NCBI RefSeq assembly: GCF_011398355.1
Contig: NZ_AP021889.1
Span: 2,294,001 to 2,358,000, forward strand
Direction: 5' to 3'
From: Thiosulfatimonas sediminis
GTDB lineage: Bacteria; Pseudomonadota; Gammaproteobacteria; Thiomicrospirales; Thiomicrospiraceae
Length of the DNA stretch: 64,000 bases
The notes beneath the pieces are model-generated. The model had not been told where the DNA came from. It saw nothing but the letters and a program-made list of their open reading frames with translations, and made no database searches. The position numbers were made by a program, and so were the translations under genes. Shown piece after piece: positions 35,950-44,840 of this stretch. Within the stretch, counting starts at the first letter, position 1. Every line of letters starts with the position of its first letter.

Positions 35950-36238
35950 ACGCTATATTCGCCAGCGCGAAAGGGTCAGTTTGCAGGACATTTGCCGCCG
36001 TTTTGATTTAAGCACGGATGCCGCCGAAGGGCTATTAGCGCCCTTAATTCAGCAAGGACATATTCAAATACTGCAGAATTTTTCCGCCACAAGCTGTCAC
36101 AGTGGCGGTTGCGGAGCGGCTTGCCAAGGTCAGCAAGGCTATTATCAATGGTTAGAACACAAAATCAGACCCTTAAGCGTGCCAATACAGGTGCAACGGT
36201 TTGATAAAACGGCCTTGCTTAAAATGCCCAAACCGTAA
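35930..36238 (+). CDS. feoC: FeoC-like [Fe-S] transcriptional regulator
   Basis: A 102-residue protein with a winged-helix N terminus (LKRYIRQRERVSLQDICRRF, then DAAEGLLAPLIQQGHI) followed by a cysteine cluster CHSGGCGAAC, the layout of FeoC/HTH_15 proteins that bind an Fe-S cluster and bind FeoB. It starts at GTG 20 bases inside the end of feoB with an AAAGGAG site. Its tail overlaps the convergent PilZ-type gene by 20 bases. Confidence 0.85.
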   Translation: MILLELKRYIRQRERVSLQDICRRFDLSTDAAEGLLAPLIQQGHIQILQNFSATSCHSGGCGAACQGQQGYYQWLEHKIRPLSVPIQVQRFDKTALLKMPKP

Positions 36239-37166
36239 CCGCAGGCACTTTTTCTAGCGCTTGACGTACTTCTTCATGCTGTAAAAAAGCTTGAATTTGT
36301 TGTTGTGCACTACCGGACGGCATCTGAAACTCAATCGCCGTGCGGTATAAGGTTGTGTGTGTTTCAACTGCTTGTCGGCTGTTTTCTTGGCGTGAATAGA
36401 GGACTTTACCGCGAGTCAACACAATCTCGTTCAGTTCCATAAAAACATCCACCGTTTCAAGTACTGAAAACTTTTCTGCACTTAAAAAAGCAACTCCGCC
36501 GGCACTCAGATTAATCTCCATCTTAGGCCAACCTTGTGCCGAAGAAATCGGCGCATAAGCCTGCTTTAAGAAATTGTACAACTGGTTAAGAAGATTGTAT
36601 TTTCGGCAAAGTTTATCCAACATTACTGCCGCCGGAACCTCACGCAGCACTAAGGATTCCAAATTTTTCACATACAGTAAACTATCAAACGGTTTTTTTA
36701 TCGGTTGCGAAAAAACAAATAACCGATCGTCTAAAACGTGCTCGATCGCCCCCTTTAAGGACTTCAGCGCGCTGTCGATTTCGCCATAAATACCGGCCAC
36801 CAATAAACTTGTCGGGGATTCCTTCTTAACCTCCGGTGACTTGTGCTTCAAATCATCACGACTGCGAAATTTAAATTCCGGATGCTGTGCTGGGTTACGC
36901 TGCTCTAAAAGCTCGTTCAATAGCCAGTCAAAGTAGTTCAGTCGCTGATTGATGCTAAAAAACAGCAGATACACTTTCGACCCCCGATTTGACATATCCT
37001 CTAAAAGCTGACCAATCATCGAATCCAACGAACGTACCTGTTGTTGAAGCTGCACACGCTGCGGGCTTTTTAGCACCTGTTCAGTCAGTTTGAGCTCCGT
37101 ACCTTGGCGCTGTAAGTAGACTTTGAGCATGACATCAAAACGAAAAAAACGGCGCGAATTAGCCAT
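36219..37166 (-). CDS. PilZ-domain-like protein
   Basis: A 315-residue soluble protein. The N terminus SRRFFRFDVMLKVYL carries an RRxxR-like motif and residues near 223-231 read NLSAGGVAFLS, matching the [DN]xSxxG motif; together these are the two c-di-GMP-binding motifs of PilZ domains, although about 210 helical residues separate them. RTAIEF near the end fits the last strand of a PilZ barrel. A c-di-GMP receptor function is likely in view of the GGDEF-EAL proteins in the window, but unproven. It is the last gene of a minus-strand group with the PNPOx-like protein and the esterase. Confidence 0.7.
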   Translation of the reverse strand: MANSRRFFRFDVMLKVYLQRQGTELKLTEQVLKSPQRVQLQQQVRSLDSMIGQLLEDMSNRGSKVYLLFFSINQRLNYFDWLLNELLEQRNPAQHPEFKFRSRDDLKHKSPEVKKESPTSLLVAGIYGEIDSALKSLKGAIEHVLDDRLFVFSQPIKKPFDSLLYVKNLESLVLREVPAAVMLDKLCRKYNLLNQLYNFLKQAYAPISSAQGWPKMEINLSAGGVAFLSAEKFSVLETVDVFMELNEIVLTRGKVLYSRQENSRQAVETHTTLYRTAIEFQMPSGSAQQQIQAFLQHEEVRQALEKVPAVTVWAF

Positions 37167-37176
37167 ACAACCCTTC

Positions 37177-37677
37177 CTATCTCGGTTTTTGCCACTGCGG
37201 TTGAACGTTCAAACCGCCGACAAATTCATAAGCTTGCGCAAAACCGCGCACATACACCGCTTTTTGTACCTGCAATTCAAACAGCACAAAATCCGGCAAG
37301 GTTTGCAAAGTAGCAATAATGTCGCCAAAACGTCTCTCAAAGCGACTCATCCAAGCGATAAATTCTGCACTATCGCGCGAAACCTCACGCGGCAGCAGCA
37401 CTAAACTCAAACGCTCACGCGCAAAAATTTGGGTGCAGTCTTGCTCATCCTGCAACAATAAACCGCCCATCGGGGTCGCCGTTTTACACGCCTCATGTAA
37501 ATTCTGCGTATGTGCCGCTAACGCACTGACAAACACGGCCAATCGACCCGCTTCGTCATACACAAAAGGCGCGTGGCTGCTAAGTAAAACACCCTCTTGA
37601 TTTTGCGTACTCAGCACAATACCACGCCGCCCTTGCCAAAATTGCTGGCACTGCGCAAACGCATCTTCTTGGTTCAT
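37177..37677 (-). CDS. Pyridoxamine 5'-phosphate oxidase-like (HugZ-type) protein
   Basis: A 166-residue split-barrel flavin-binding-like protein: GRRGIVLSTQNQEGVLLSSHAPF, LAVFVSALAAHTQNL, and ARERLSLVLLPREV followed by FIAWMSRFERRFGD are the pattern of the HugZ/heme-utilisation group of PNPOx proteins. Only the barrel is present; the heme-binding C-terminal DUF2470 domain of some relatives is absent. The ATG at 37677 overlaps the stop of the upstream esterase gene (ATGA); an in-frame extension to 37725 lies inside that gene. Confidence 0.8.
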   Translation of the reverse strand: MNQEDAFAQCQQFWQGRRGIVLSTQNQEGVLLSSHAPFVYDEAGRLAVFVSALAAHTQNLHEACKTATPMGGLLLQDEQDCTQIFARERLSLVLLPREVSRDSAEFIAWMSRFERRFGDIIATLQTLPDFVLFELQVQKAVYVRGFAQAYEFVGGLNVQPQWQKPR

Positions 37678-38336
37678 GTGCGCGCCTGCAACCATTCGCC
37701 AATTTGCACCAACTCCTCTGCACAAACTTGGTGCTGCATATCAAAGCTGTGCCACTCTACTTGATAGCCCCCTTTTTGAATGGCATCGCGAGAAGCCTCT
37801 GCAATGTGGATTGGCACCACAGGGTCCTGCTCACCATGCAACATTAAAATCGGCATATCACGATGCAAATAAAACTGCTCCGCCATCGGACAATACGTGG
37901 ATAACGCAATAACGCCACCTAAACTATATTGTCCGCTCAGCGCTGCATTCAGCGCCACCAAGCCGCCTTGAGAAAAGCCCGCCAAATAAATATTAGACGC
38001 GGTAATGCCCTCTTTAATTTGGTTTTCGATTAATTCAAACACCCGATAACAGCTAACTCGAACCCCAGCAGCATCAACATCCTCCAACAGATTCTCGCTG
38101 CGGATGTCATACCAGGAATGCATTTGCATTCCACCGTTAATGGTCACCGGACTAATCGGCGCATGTGGGAAAATAAACCGAATACCATGCTGTTCCGGTA
38201 AACTCAAATGTGGCACAATTTCTTCAAAATCATGCCCATCTGCGCCCAAACCGTGGAGCCAAATAACCACTTTTTGCGCTTTTCCAGGCGCTTCTATCAG
38301 TACCGGTTTCTCTTGCTTAAGCGTTGAAAACACCAC
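37674..38336 (-). CDS. Carboxylesterase / phospholipase family alpha/beta hydrolase
   Basis: A 220-residue alpha/beta hydrolase of the bacterial carboxylesterase/acyl-protein thioesterase group (EstB-like). Motifs: VIWLHGLGADGHDFEEIVP, RFIFPHAPISPVTINGG, the nucleophile elbow AGFSQGGLVAL, LHGEQDPVVP for the acid and the late FDMQHQVC for the catalytic histidine. It starts at GTG with GAGGAT upstream and overlaps the PNPOx-like gene. Substrate unknown. Confidence 0.9.
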   Translation of the reverse strand: MVFSTLKQEKPVLIEAPGKAQKVVIWLHGLGADGHDFEEIVPHLSLPEQHGIRFIFPHAPISPVTINGGMQMHSWYDIRSENLLEDVDAAGVRVSCYRVFELIENQIKEGITASNIYLAGFSQGGLVALNAALSGQYSLGGVIALSTYCPMAEQFYLHRDMPILMLHGEQDPVVPIHIAEASRDAIQKGGYQVEWHSFDMQHQVCAEELVQIGEWLQART

Positions 38337-38421
38337 GAATCCTCACTCTTTTTTCATCTGACATCACTTTACCAATTTCACCGAATATTACCAAGGTATC
38401 TCTGTTGATTCGCTTGCGCTC

Positions 38422-38430
38422 TGGTAAAAT
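38422..38430 (+). promoter_or_regulatory. Extended -10 promoter for lptM-lysA
   Basis: TGGTAAAAT fits an extended -10 (TGnTAnAAT) about 40 bases ahead of lptM. No -35 at standard spacing is seen, which is normal for this promoter type. Confidence 0.4.
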
Positions 38431-38471
38431 AAGCGCAATTTTTTTTATGAATCCTTTTCTTAGGCGGCACT

Positions 38472-38657
38472 ATGCGCAACGCAACAAACAAATGCTCAAA
38501 AGCAATCGGTTATGTTCTTAGCGGCCTATTGCTCAGCACACTGTTAAGCGGCTGCGGCAAAAAAAGTGATTTGACCTTGCCGGATAAACAGCCAACACTG
38601 GCTGGCTTTGCCGATCAGCACAACAACCAGCGCCCCGTAACACTAGACAATTTTTAG
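38472..38657 (+). CDS. lptM: LPS translocon maturation chaperone LptM (YifL-type lipoprotein)
   Basis: A 61-residue lipoprotein. A hydrophobic signal segment ends in the lipobox LLSGC with GKKSDLTLP following, the conserved start of mature LptM/YifL. In E. coli LptM helps LptD form its native disulfides in the outer-membrane LPS translocon. Its position 16 bases upstream of lysA is the standard gammaproteobacterial context and supports the call. Confidence 0.9.
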   Translation: MRNATNKCSKAIGYVLSGLLLSTLLSGCGKKSDLTLPDKQPTLAGFADQHNNQRPVTLDNF

Positions 38658-38673
38658 GACTGCAATCAAGTTT

Positions 38674-39924
38674 ATGAATCCATTTAGCTACCAAAACGGC
38701 ACCTTAATGGCCGAAGCCGTTGACCTCCAACACTTAGCCAAAACTTACGGAACCCCACTGTATGTGTATTCGCGTGCCGCGCTAGAAGAACGCTGGCAAG
38801 CATTCGATCAAGCCTTTGGCGCGCAACCACATCTGGTTTGTTATGCGGTAAAAACCAACTCGAACATTGCGGTACTCAATGTATTAGCAAAAATTGGCGC
38901 TGGTTTTGACATCGTTTCACAAGGCGAGTTGGAACGCGTATTACGTGCTGGTGGCGATCCAAAAAAAGTGGTCTTTTCCGGTGTTGCCAAACAACCTGCA
39001 GAAATAAAACGCGCGCTGGAAGTGGGGATTCGCTGTTTTAATATTGAATCGCACGCCGAACTGGAGCGTATTCAAGAAGTCGCGCAACAGTTAAATAAAA
39101 TCGCGCCGATTTCGATTCGCGTCAATCCGGATGTGGATGCCAAAACCCATCCTTATATTTCAACGGGCTTAAAAGACAACAAATTCGGCGTGGATATCAA
39201 TACCGCACCAGAACTCTATCAGCTCGCCGCGCAACACTCGCATATTCAACCGATCGGTATCGACTGTCACATTGGCTCGCAACTCACCGAAATCAAACCG
39301 TTTGTCGATGCATTAGAGCGTGTCTTAGCGCTTAAAGCTCAGCTCACCCAACAAGGCATAGAACTCCACCACTTAGATTTAGGTGGCGGCTTAGGGATTC
39401 AATACACCGATGAAACCCCTCCCGCAATCAATGAATATATTGCCGCACTTCTGGCGAAATTAAACGATACGCAGATCGAAGTCATTATTGAACCTGGACG
39501 TGCAATTGCCGGTAATGCCGGAGTGCTATTAACCCAAGTTGAGTTTTTAAAACCCACTGCACATAAAAATTTTGCGATTATTGATGCGGCGATGAACGAC
39601 CTAATCCGTCCGGCACTGTATCAATCGTTTATGGACATCATCGCCGTCACACCGCGCACCGATGGCAGCGATGCACAATGGGATTTAGTTGGCCCTGTGT
39701 GCGAAACGGGCGATTTCCTCGGCAAGGGACGCAATCTGAACCTAAAAGCCGGTGACCTCTTGGCTGTGAAGTCGGCAGGCGCATACGGTTTTACAATGGC
39801 TTCCAACTACAACACCCGCCCACGTGCCGCCGAAATCATGGTCGATGGCGCCGAAGCACACCTTATTCGCCGCCGCGAAACCTATGACGATCTCATCGGT
39901 TTAGAAAGCGTTATCACCGAATAA
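38674..39924 (+). CDS. lysA: Diaminopimelate decarboxylase
   Basis: PLP enzyme for the last step of lysine synthesis. The 416-residue product has YAVKTNSNIAVLN with the PLP lysine, GFDIVSQGELERVLRAG, GIDCHIGSQLTE, LDLGGGLGIQY, EPGRAIAGNAGVLLT, VGPVCETGDFLGKGR and the final AYGFTMASNYNTRPRAAE block. It forms an operon with lptM and ends at a strong bidirectional terminator. Confidence 0.97.
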   Translation: MNPFSYQNGTLMAEAVDLQHLAKTYGTPLYVYSRAALEERWQAFDQAFGAQPHLVCYAVKTNSNIAVLNVLAKIGAGFDIVSQGELERVLRAGGDPKKVVFSGVAKQPAEIKRALEVGIRCFNIESHAELERIQEVAQQLNKIAPISIRVNPDVDAKTHPYISTGLKDNKFGVDINTAPELYQLAAQHSHIQPIGIDCHIGSQLTEIKPFVDALERVLALKAQLTQQGIELHHLDLGGGLGIQYTDETPPAINEYIAALLAKLNDTQIEVIIEPGRAIAGNAGVLLTQVEFLKPTAHKNFAIIDAAMNDLIRPALYQSFMDIIAVTPRTDGSDAQWDLVGPVCETGDFLGKGRNLNLKAGDLLAVKSAGAYGFTMASNYNTRPRAAEIMVDGAEAHLIRRRETYDDLIGLESVITE

Positions 39925-39937
39925 AACCACCGATATT

Positions 39938-39972
39938 GCAAAAAAGCCCGAATAAACTTCGGGCTTTTTTGC
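39938..39972. terminator. Bidirectional terminator between lysA and the convergent unknown gene
   Basis: GCAAAAAAGCCCGAA (39938-39952) and its exact complement (39958-39972) form a 15-bp stem with a five-base loop; the outer part supplies six T on each strand. It serves lysA on the plus strand and probably the unknown gene on the minus strand. Confidence 0.9.
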
Positions 39973-39993
39973 TTTTAAGGATTGCGATGCGTG

Positions 39994-41187
39994 TCATTCA
40001 GCCTTCGATGTTTGCAACAGCCAGAGATGCAAATCACTCAGCTGCTTAGCCTGTGCAAGTTGATTTTCTTTGCCGCGAATTTTCAACACCTGTGGCGTTG
40101 CATCATCTGCGGCTTGCGGTAGTGCGACTAAAGCGCTCCACACTTGCTTTTCGCCATGCTCGTCGATTTCTTGCCATGCCACAATGCGCTGCTCTGGAGT
40201 TAAGGTTGCCGCAATCAAATGCCACGGATGCTGCACTGCCAAACTCAATTGTTGCCTCTGAGCGTCATTCTCCAGAGGCGTGGCAACCGAGTGAAGAAAG
40301 TCTACGTTGAGCGTCAAATCGATTGGCAAACTGCTCTGCAAAGCTTGCTGATAAATCGCATCGACTTCTGAAAGATAGCGGCACTGTGCAACCTGCGCAA
40401 TCCATCCACTATGGGTTAAGAGCTCACTTAACTGCAACACATCGGCTAACAGTGCAATCATCGATTGACACTGCATCGGCCGACAAGGCAATTGCGCCAA
40501 AGATTGGTGCAAACGACTGCCAATCAACTCCGGAAAACCAGCCGCCAACGACAATGCCATAGAATTAATCCGAGGTAAAGCTTGGAGTCCATCAAGGCGT
40601 TTCGGGTCAAGAATACAGACCTCAATCTGCTCGGCAATCTGCTGATTGACAAAGCGTAACCGTAAATTACGCAATAATTTGACTGTTTCTGCTTTGCCAG
40701 GCCAGCCCAATTGGCCAACTAATTCTTGGCGTTTTCCGCTAAGCAGTGCAACAATCTCCGGTTCTTGCAAATCGCTGCTAACCAAACGCCAAGCGAGCAT
40801 GGGAGAATGGTCAAGCAGCTCAAAGATTTGAGGGTATTTAGCGCAATAATGAAGCAGTTTAAGTTGCTGCTGTGGAAATAATTTGCACGAATCTTGCACC
40901 CATTGCGGAATCTGTTTTAACCACGCTTGCAACGCCGGAACCTTGGGCCAATCAAAGGGCTTGAGAAAACTGGGATAATCGCCAATCATCTCGGCATCCA
41001 GCATCATCTTGTCCCAACTTGGCAGGGCAAAAACCCCCAACGATGGAATGATCTGCCGCGCATCAACAATCAACAGTTGATCATACTCTTCCCAAAAACA
41101 GTGCTTGGCTAAATGCCGTTGTCGTAAATCCAGCGGCGAATGCTGCGAGAACTGCACCAACGGTTGGTTTAAATTAAGCGCGGTCAA
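39994..41187 (-). CDS. Unknown protein downstream of the rlmI-like gene
   Basis: A 397-residue soluble protein, Leu/Gln rich and mainly helical. The frame opens at TTG seven bases after the stop of the rlmI-like gene with no clear ribosome binding site, so the exact start is unsure but the gene is very likely co-transcribed. The segment LLSGKRQELVGQLGWPGKAETVKLLRNL reminds me of a conserved LGWP...LLRK block in a family of uncharacterised proteobacterial proteins (PcfJ-like), but I cannot confirm this. No signal peptide or membrane segment. Confidence 0.65.
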   Translation of the reverse strand: MTALNLNQPLVQFSQHSPLDLRQRHLAKHCFWEEYDQLLIVDARQIIPSLGVFALPSWDKMMLDAEMIGDYPSFLKPFDWPKVPALQAWLKQIPQWVQDSCKLFPQQQLKLLHYCAKYPQIFELLDHSPMLAWRLVSSDLQEPEIVALLSGKRQELVGQLGWPGKAETVKLLRNLRLRFVNQQIAEQIEVCILDPKRLDGLQALPRINSMALSLAAGFPELIGSRLHQSLAQLPCRPMQCQSMIALLADVLQLSELLTHSGWIAQVAQCRYLSEVDAIYQQALQSSLPIDLTLNVDFLHSVATPLENDAQRQQLSLAVQHPWHLIAATLTPEQRIVAWQEIDEHGEKQVWSALVALPQAADDATPQVLKIRGKENQLAQAKQLSDLHLWLLQTSKAE

Positions 41188-41193
41188 TGCGGA

Positions 41194-42384
41194 TTACCAG
41201 CTTGGACCCACTTTAAAAAACAGCGTTTTAATGTATTCACTTTCTGGAATCGCCGGATGCACCGGATGATCCGGCGCTTGATGCCCTTGATCAAATAGTT
41301 GCACTTGGCGATCGATATGGCGTCCAGCGGATTGCACCGCCTGCAATAGTTGATCGCGCGTTAAATGATGCGAACAAGAAGCGGAAACCAAAACCCCGTC
41401 TTTTGCCAAAACGCGCATCGCCAACTGGTTAATTCGTTTATAGGCTTCAAAGCCCTGCTTGAAATCTTTTTTACGTTTAATAAATGCTGGCGGATCAACA
41501 ATGACCACATCAAACTTCTGTTCTTCGGTTTTTAGGGCGTTCAACACATCAAACGCATTCCCCTGAATAGTAACCACCTTATCTTGCACACCGTTAAGTT
41601 GCGCATTTTTATCCACGCCATCCAACGCAAGTTCAGAAGCATCGACACACGTCACCTCTGCCGCACCAGCGGTTGCACAAGCCAAGCCCCAACCACCTAA
41701 ATAACTAAAAACATCCAGCACGCGCTTGCCCTTACTCAACGATTGCAAACGGGCACGCGATTGGCGATGATCATAAAACCATCCGGTTTTCTGGCCGGCT
41801 TCAACCGGTATCGCAAATTGCGTAGCATTCTCTTCGATAATCAGTTCTTCGGGCAGTTCGCCAAGCACTTCTTCATACAGCGGTAGACCTTCGAGTTCTC
41901 GCGCTGCCAGATTATTTTTTAAAACAATCGCCTGAGGATGGTAAAGGTTTTCCAAGACTTGCAGAATATCGGCTTTAATTACCTCCATACCCGCAGTCGA
42001 AATCTGTACCGAAAACACATCGCCAAAACGGTCGATTACTAGGCCTGGCAAGCCATCCGCTTCAGCAAAAAGCAGCCGATAATATGGCTTATCAAAACTT
42101 AACTCACGCAAGGCTTGTGCTTCTTGAATGCGTTTTTTCAAAAACTTTAAATTCAACTCCAACTTGGCCGAACGACTTAATAATCGCGCGCAAATTAAAG
42201 TGTTAGGATTGACATAACCCATGCCTAAGGGCTTGCCGTTATCGGCTTCGATAATGACTTGTTGACCGGGCTGAAAATCTTTCAGCGGCGTGGCATTGAT
42301 ATCCACCTCATTACTAAACACCCAAAGGTGCCCTTGCTTGATGCGACGATCTTCATTTTTTTTCAGGCGTAACGTGGCTAGCAT
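41194..42384 (-). CDS. rlmI: 23S rRNA (cytosine1962-C5)-methyltransferase, RlmI-like
   Basis: SAM-dependent class I rRNA methyltransferase. The 396-residue product starts with a PUA domain (LRLKKNEDRRIKQGHLWVFSNEVD) and has the EEH linker and Rossmann blocks of RlmI: VEAGQKTGWFYDHRQSR, VLDVFSYLGGWGLACA, DPPAFIKRKKD, and CSHHLTRDQLLQ. I take the ATG at 42384, preceded by a GGAAAAGAG stretch, because the PUA domain begins there; the frame opens 16 residues earlier. RlmK-type or other relatives share the architecture, so the exact target base is not certain. Confidence 0.9.
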   Translation of the reverse strand: MLATLRLKKNEDRRIKQGHLWVFSNEVDINATPLKDFQPGQQVIIEADNGKPLGMGYVNPNTLICARLLSRSAKLELNLKFLKKRIQEAQALRELSFDKPYYRLLFAEADGLPGLVIDRFGDVFSVQISTAGMEVIKADILQVLENLYHPQAIVLKNNLAARELEGLPLYEEVLGELPEELIIEENATQFAIPVEAGQKTGWFYDHRQSRARLQSLSKGKRVLDVFSYLGGWGLACATAGAAEVTCVDASELALDGVDKNAQLNGVQDKVVTIQGNAFDVLNALKTEEQKFDVVIVDPPAFIKRKKDFKQGFEAYKRINQLAMRVLAKDGVLVSASCSHHLTRDQLLQAVQSAGRHIDRQVQLFDQGHQAPDHPVHPAIPESEYIKTLFFKVGPSW

Positions 42385-42469
42385 TTTCTTCTCTTTTCCG
42401 TGCGGCAAAAAACAAAAAGAAGAGACAGTCACCTATCTCTTCTTCAGTTGCGTTCAAAATGTGCAAAAA

Positions 42470-42859
42470 CTATTCTGCGTCGATTTGCGCTTGATAATCT
42501 TCGTCACTCATCAGACTGTCTAATTCCGACAGATCGTGCGGCTGAATCTTAAATAACCAACCCGCATCATAAGGTTCTTCGTTAATCAACTCCGGCTCAT
42601 CTTCCAGCGCTTCATTATAAGCGACGATTTCACCACTGATCGGTGCAAAAATATCCGAAGCGGATTTAACGGATTCGACCGACATAGCCTCTTCGCCTTG
42701 ACTAATATCCGTACCCAACTCCGGTGGCGTAATGCTCATCAGTTCGCCCAAAGCTTCTTGCGCAAAATCCGTGATACCCACGACCGCAAGACCATCTTCA
42801 TCAATAAATACCCATTCATGGGTTTCGGCATATTTTAAGTGATTCGGTAACACACTCAT
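42470..42859 (-). CDS. gcvH: Glycine cleavage system H protein
   Basis: Lipoylated carrier of the aminomethyl intermediate in glycine cleavage. The 129-residue protein has HEWVFIDEDGLAVVGITDFAQ and the lipoylation site SVESVKSASDIFAPISGE with its modified lysine. AGGAAG precedes the ATG. It stands apart from gcvT and gcvP, which are not in the window; solitary GcvH can also act as a lipoyl reservoir in some bacteria. Identification by motif is firm. Confidence 0.95.
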   Translation of the reverse strand: MSVLPNHLKYAETHEWVFIDEDGLAVVGITDFAQEALGELMSITPPELGTDISQGEEAMSVESVKSASDIFAPISGEIVAYNEALEDEPELINEEPYDAGWLFKIQPHDLSELDSLMSDEDYQAQIDAE

Positions 42860-43011
42860 CGTTTAAGCTTCCTAAGTTTTTGGCAAATCATAACATCAAA
42901 TTTCCGCGCTGTTGAGATTTTGCCGTGCAAATATATTACCGCAATCAAGTGCTCCAAATAAAAACAGCATCCGCGGTTTTATTCAGGTTAATTAGACAAT
43001 CAATCGTGCGC

Positions 43012-44541
43012 TCAAGACAGCGCTTCAAGACGCATGATTAACCACCATTCAACGGCATGGCAAACCGGCAAAATGGACATTCTAAAAGTACGCGATTCAC
43101 CACTGGCAGTAATTAACTCGAACGGTTGCTCTTGAATACCTAACGGATTATTTTCGGACACTTCCAGTGAAGCAACCAACGAATGAATTAGATTGCGGTC
43201 ATGTGAATTAGCAAATAATTGATAGACATTGCATTCGGTTAACTCATTTTGGGCATATCCTAAATAATCAACAATTGTATGATTATTAAACAATACCCGT
43301 CCCGAGATCGAAAAAACGAGAATACCTTGGTGAAAGCTGTCATGCACTATCGACCAACGCTCCGCTTCGAGCGCCGCCTGTTTAAGTTGTAACTGTAACT
43401 CAGCAATTTTTTGCTGTTGCTCCTGCTGAAGAGGCAAGAGTTGCTGACTTTTGTGCCGATTACGCGATGTTTTGCGGCCCAATAATCCAGACATCAAGAC
43501 TAATCCCAAAAGCAATACCCCTAAAAAGTATCCCCATTCACGATATTGCGCTAACCATGCGTGAAAGTCCAATTGCGGCGGTTGCTGGTAAGGCTCTAAA
43601 CGAAAATCTTGCAGCAGTTGATGAACCGCCAAATAATTTTGCGGCACAGTCCATGAATAGCGCTCAACAGCCCCCATGTGCATTACCGGCGACTGCCAAT
43701 TAAATAACTGCTGCATCACCTGCGTCGCTTCAGAGTAGCTAATATGCGCTAAAGAAGCCAACGGCCATTCGGGAAATAATTCGGTGCTGAGTTTAAGCGG
43801 AAACAGAGGCGTTTGAGGAGGACGAAACACCTCAAGCTGCTCGCTCTTATCTGCCCATTCCAAAACCCCCGTGCGAACAAAGCCCACTTTTTTATCTCCG
43901 GAAATGACCGCATCAACCACATACTGATGATTATGGTAAAAAGCCACTCGGTTTTCATTAATTGGAATATTAAGCTGTTTGGCTAACATTTGCTTCTGCA
44001 ACAAATACCCCCCTAAGGAGTAGTTATCCACCGCTGCAATCTGCTCTTGGTGCAGACTTAACACCGTTTTAACATCAACGCCTTTGGCACTCACAATAAC
44101 GCCGCCAAACTGTTCGATTTGCTGGCCTTTTATCTCGCGGGTAAGCGTGCCTATTCGAAAAACCTGATACTTTTTCTCCAGCGCAACGTAGAGTGCCGGA
44201 TTAGCAATTAAGTAATCAATCTTACGCTGTGCGACAGCACTTTCAAATTCGGAAAATGCGAGTGGCTGTAAGCGAAAATGCCAGAGTTCCAATCGAGCAT
44301 TCAAATAGTCAAGCATCGGCGTCCACTGTTCAATGGTCTTCTTGGTACCATTCAGTGCTAAGACCCCCAAAACACGCTCTTGCGGTAGCGGCTTAGCGAT
44401 AACAGAAGACGAGGTATCGGCGACGACAAAATTCGGCAACATAACTAAAACAGCAATGATGCCAAGCGCAAGATACCCTAACCAAAATCGACACGCTTTG
44501 AGCAGATTCAATACTGTAGAAAAGAACATAAATGGTTTCAT
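43012..44541 (-). CDS. PhnD-like periplasmic sensor joined to a cytoplasmic PAS domain, no output domain
   Basis: A 509-residue membrane protein. A helix at about 21-41 leads to a periplasmic PhnD-like binding domain (GVLALNGTKKTIEQWTPMLDYLN, KIDYLIANPALYVAL, GGVIVSAKGVDVK), a second membrane helix near 335-355 (YFLGVLLLGLVLMSGLLG), a coiled-coil stretch (QQEQQQKIAELQLQLKQAAL) and one PAS domain to the end (SFHQGILVFSISGRVLFNN). Sensor kinases such as TtrS have this type of input domain but continue into HisKA/HATPase; here the frame stops after PAS. It is divergent from the LOV gene. A PAS-mediated partner protein could supply the output; that is inference. Confidence 0.8.
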   Translation of the reverse strand: MKPFMFFSTVLNLLKACRFWLGYLALGIIAVLVMLPNFVVADTSSSVIAKPLPQERVLGVLALNGTKKTIEQWTPMLDYLNARLELWHFRLQPLAFSEFESAVAQRKIDYLIANPALYVALEKKYQVFRIGTLTREIKGQQIEQFGGVIVSAKGVDVKTVLSLHQEQIAAVDNYSLGGYLLQKQMLAKQLNIPINENRVAFYHNHQYVVDAVISGDKKVGFVRTGVLEWADKSEQLEVFRPPQTPLFPLKLSTELFPEWPLASLAHISYSEATQVMQQLFNWQSPVMHMGAVERYSWTVPQNYLAVHQLLQDFRLEPYQQPPQLDFHAWLAQYREWGYFLGVLLLGLVLMSGLLGRKTSRNRHKSQQLLPLQQEQQQKIAELQLQLKQAALEAERWSIVHDSFHQGILVFSISGRVLFNNHTIVDYLGYAQNELTECNVYQLFANSHDRNLIHSLVASLEVSENNPLGIQEQPFELITASGESRTFRMSILPVCHAVEWWLIMRLEALS

Positions 44542-44783
44542 GAAAATCTCACCTATCGCTCGGCGTGTTAAGCCGCTATAAAAATTTGCACGCTATTTAA
44601 GAAGACACAGAATAGCTCAAATCATAGACTATTCATCTTAACACAACTGTTTTCATCCATTTTTTAGCAACCGCATAGAATTGAAAACGCTTTTGGAAAT
44701 ACCCAAACAACATTGATTTATCACAACAAAAAATCACCTAAAACTTATTAACTTCGTCAACCGAAGAATTACCGATTAAATGG

Positions 44784-44812
44784 TTGCCCGTACCTATCGG
44801 CTTGGCTAAAAT
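44784..44812 (+). promoter_or_regulatory. Promoter of the LOV gene
   Basis: TTGCCC (44784-44789) and TAAAAT (44807-44812) are separated by 17 bases, ending 28 bases before the ATG of the LOV gene. No TTGTATAA-type site is seen here, in contrast to the 52.3 kb promoter. The rest of the 299-base gap upstream shows nothing I can name. Confidence 0.6.
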
Positions 44813-44840
44813 GTGGGCAAAATAATAGATGGTGAACTAA

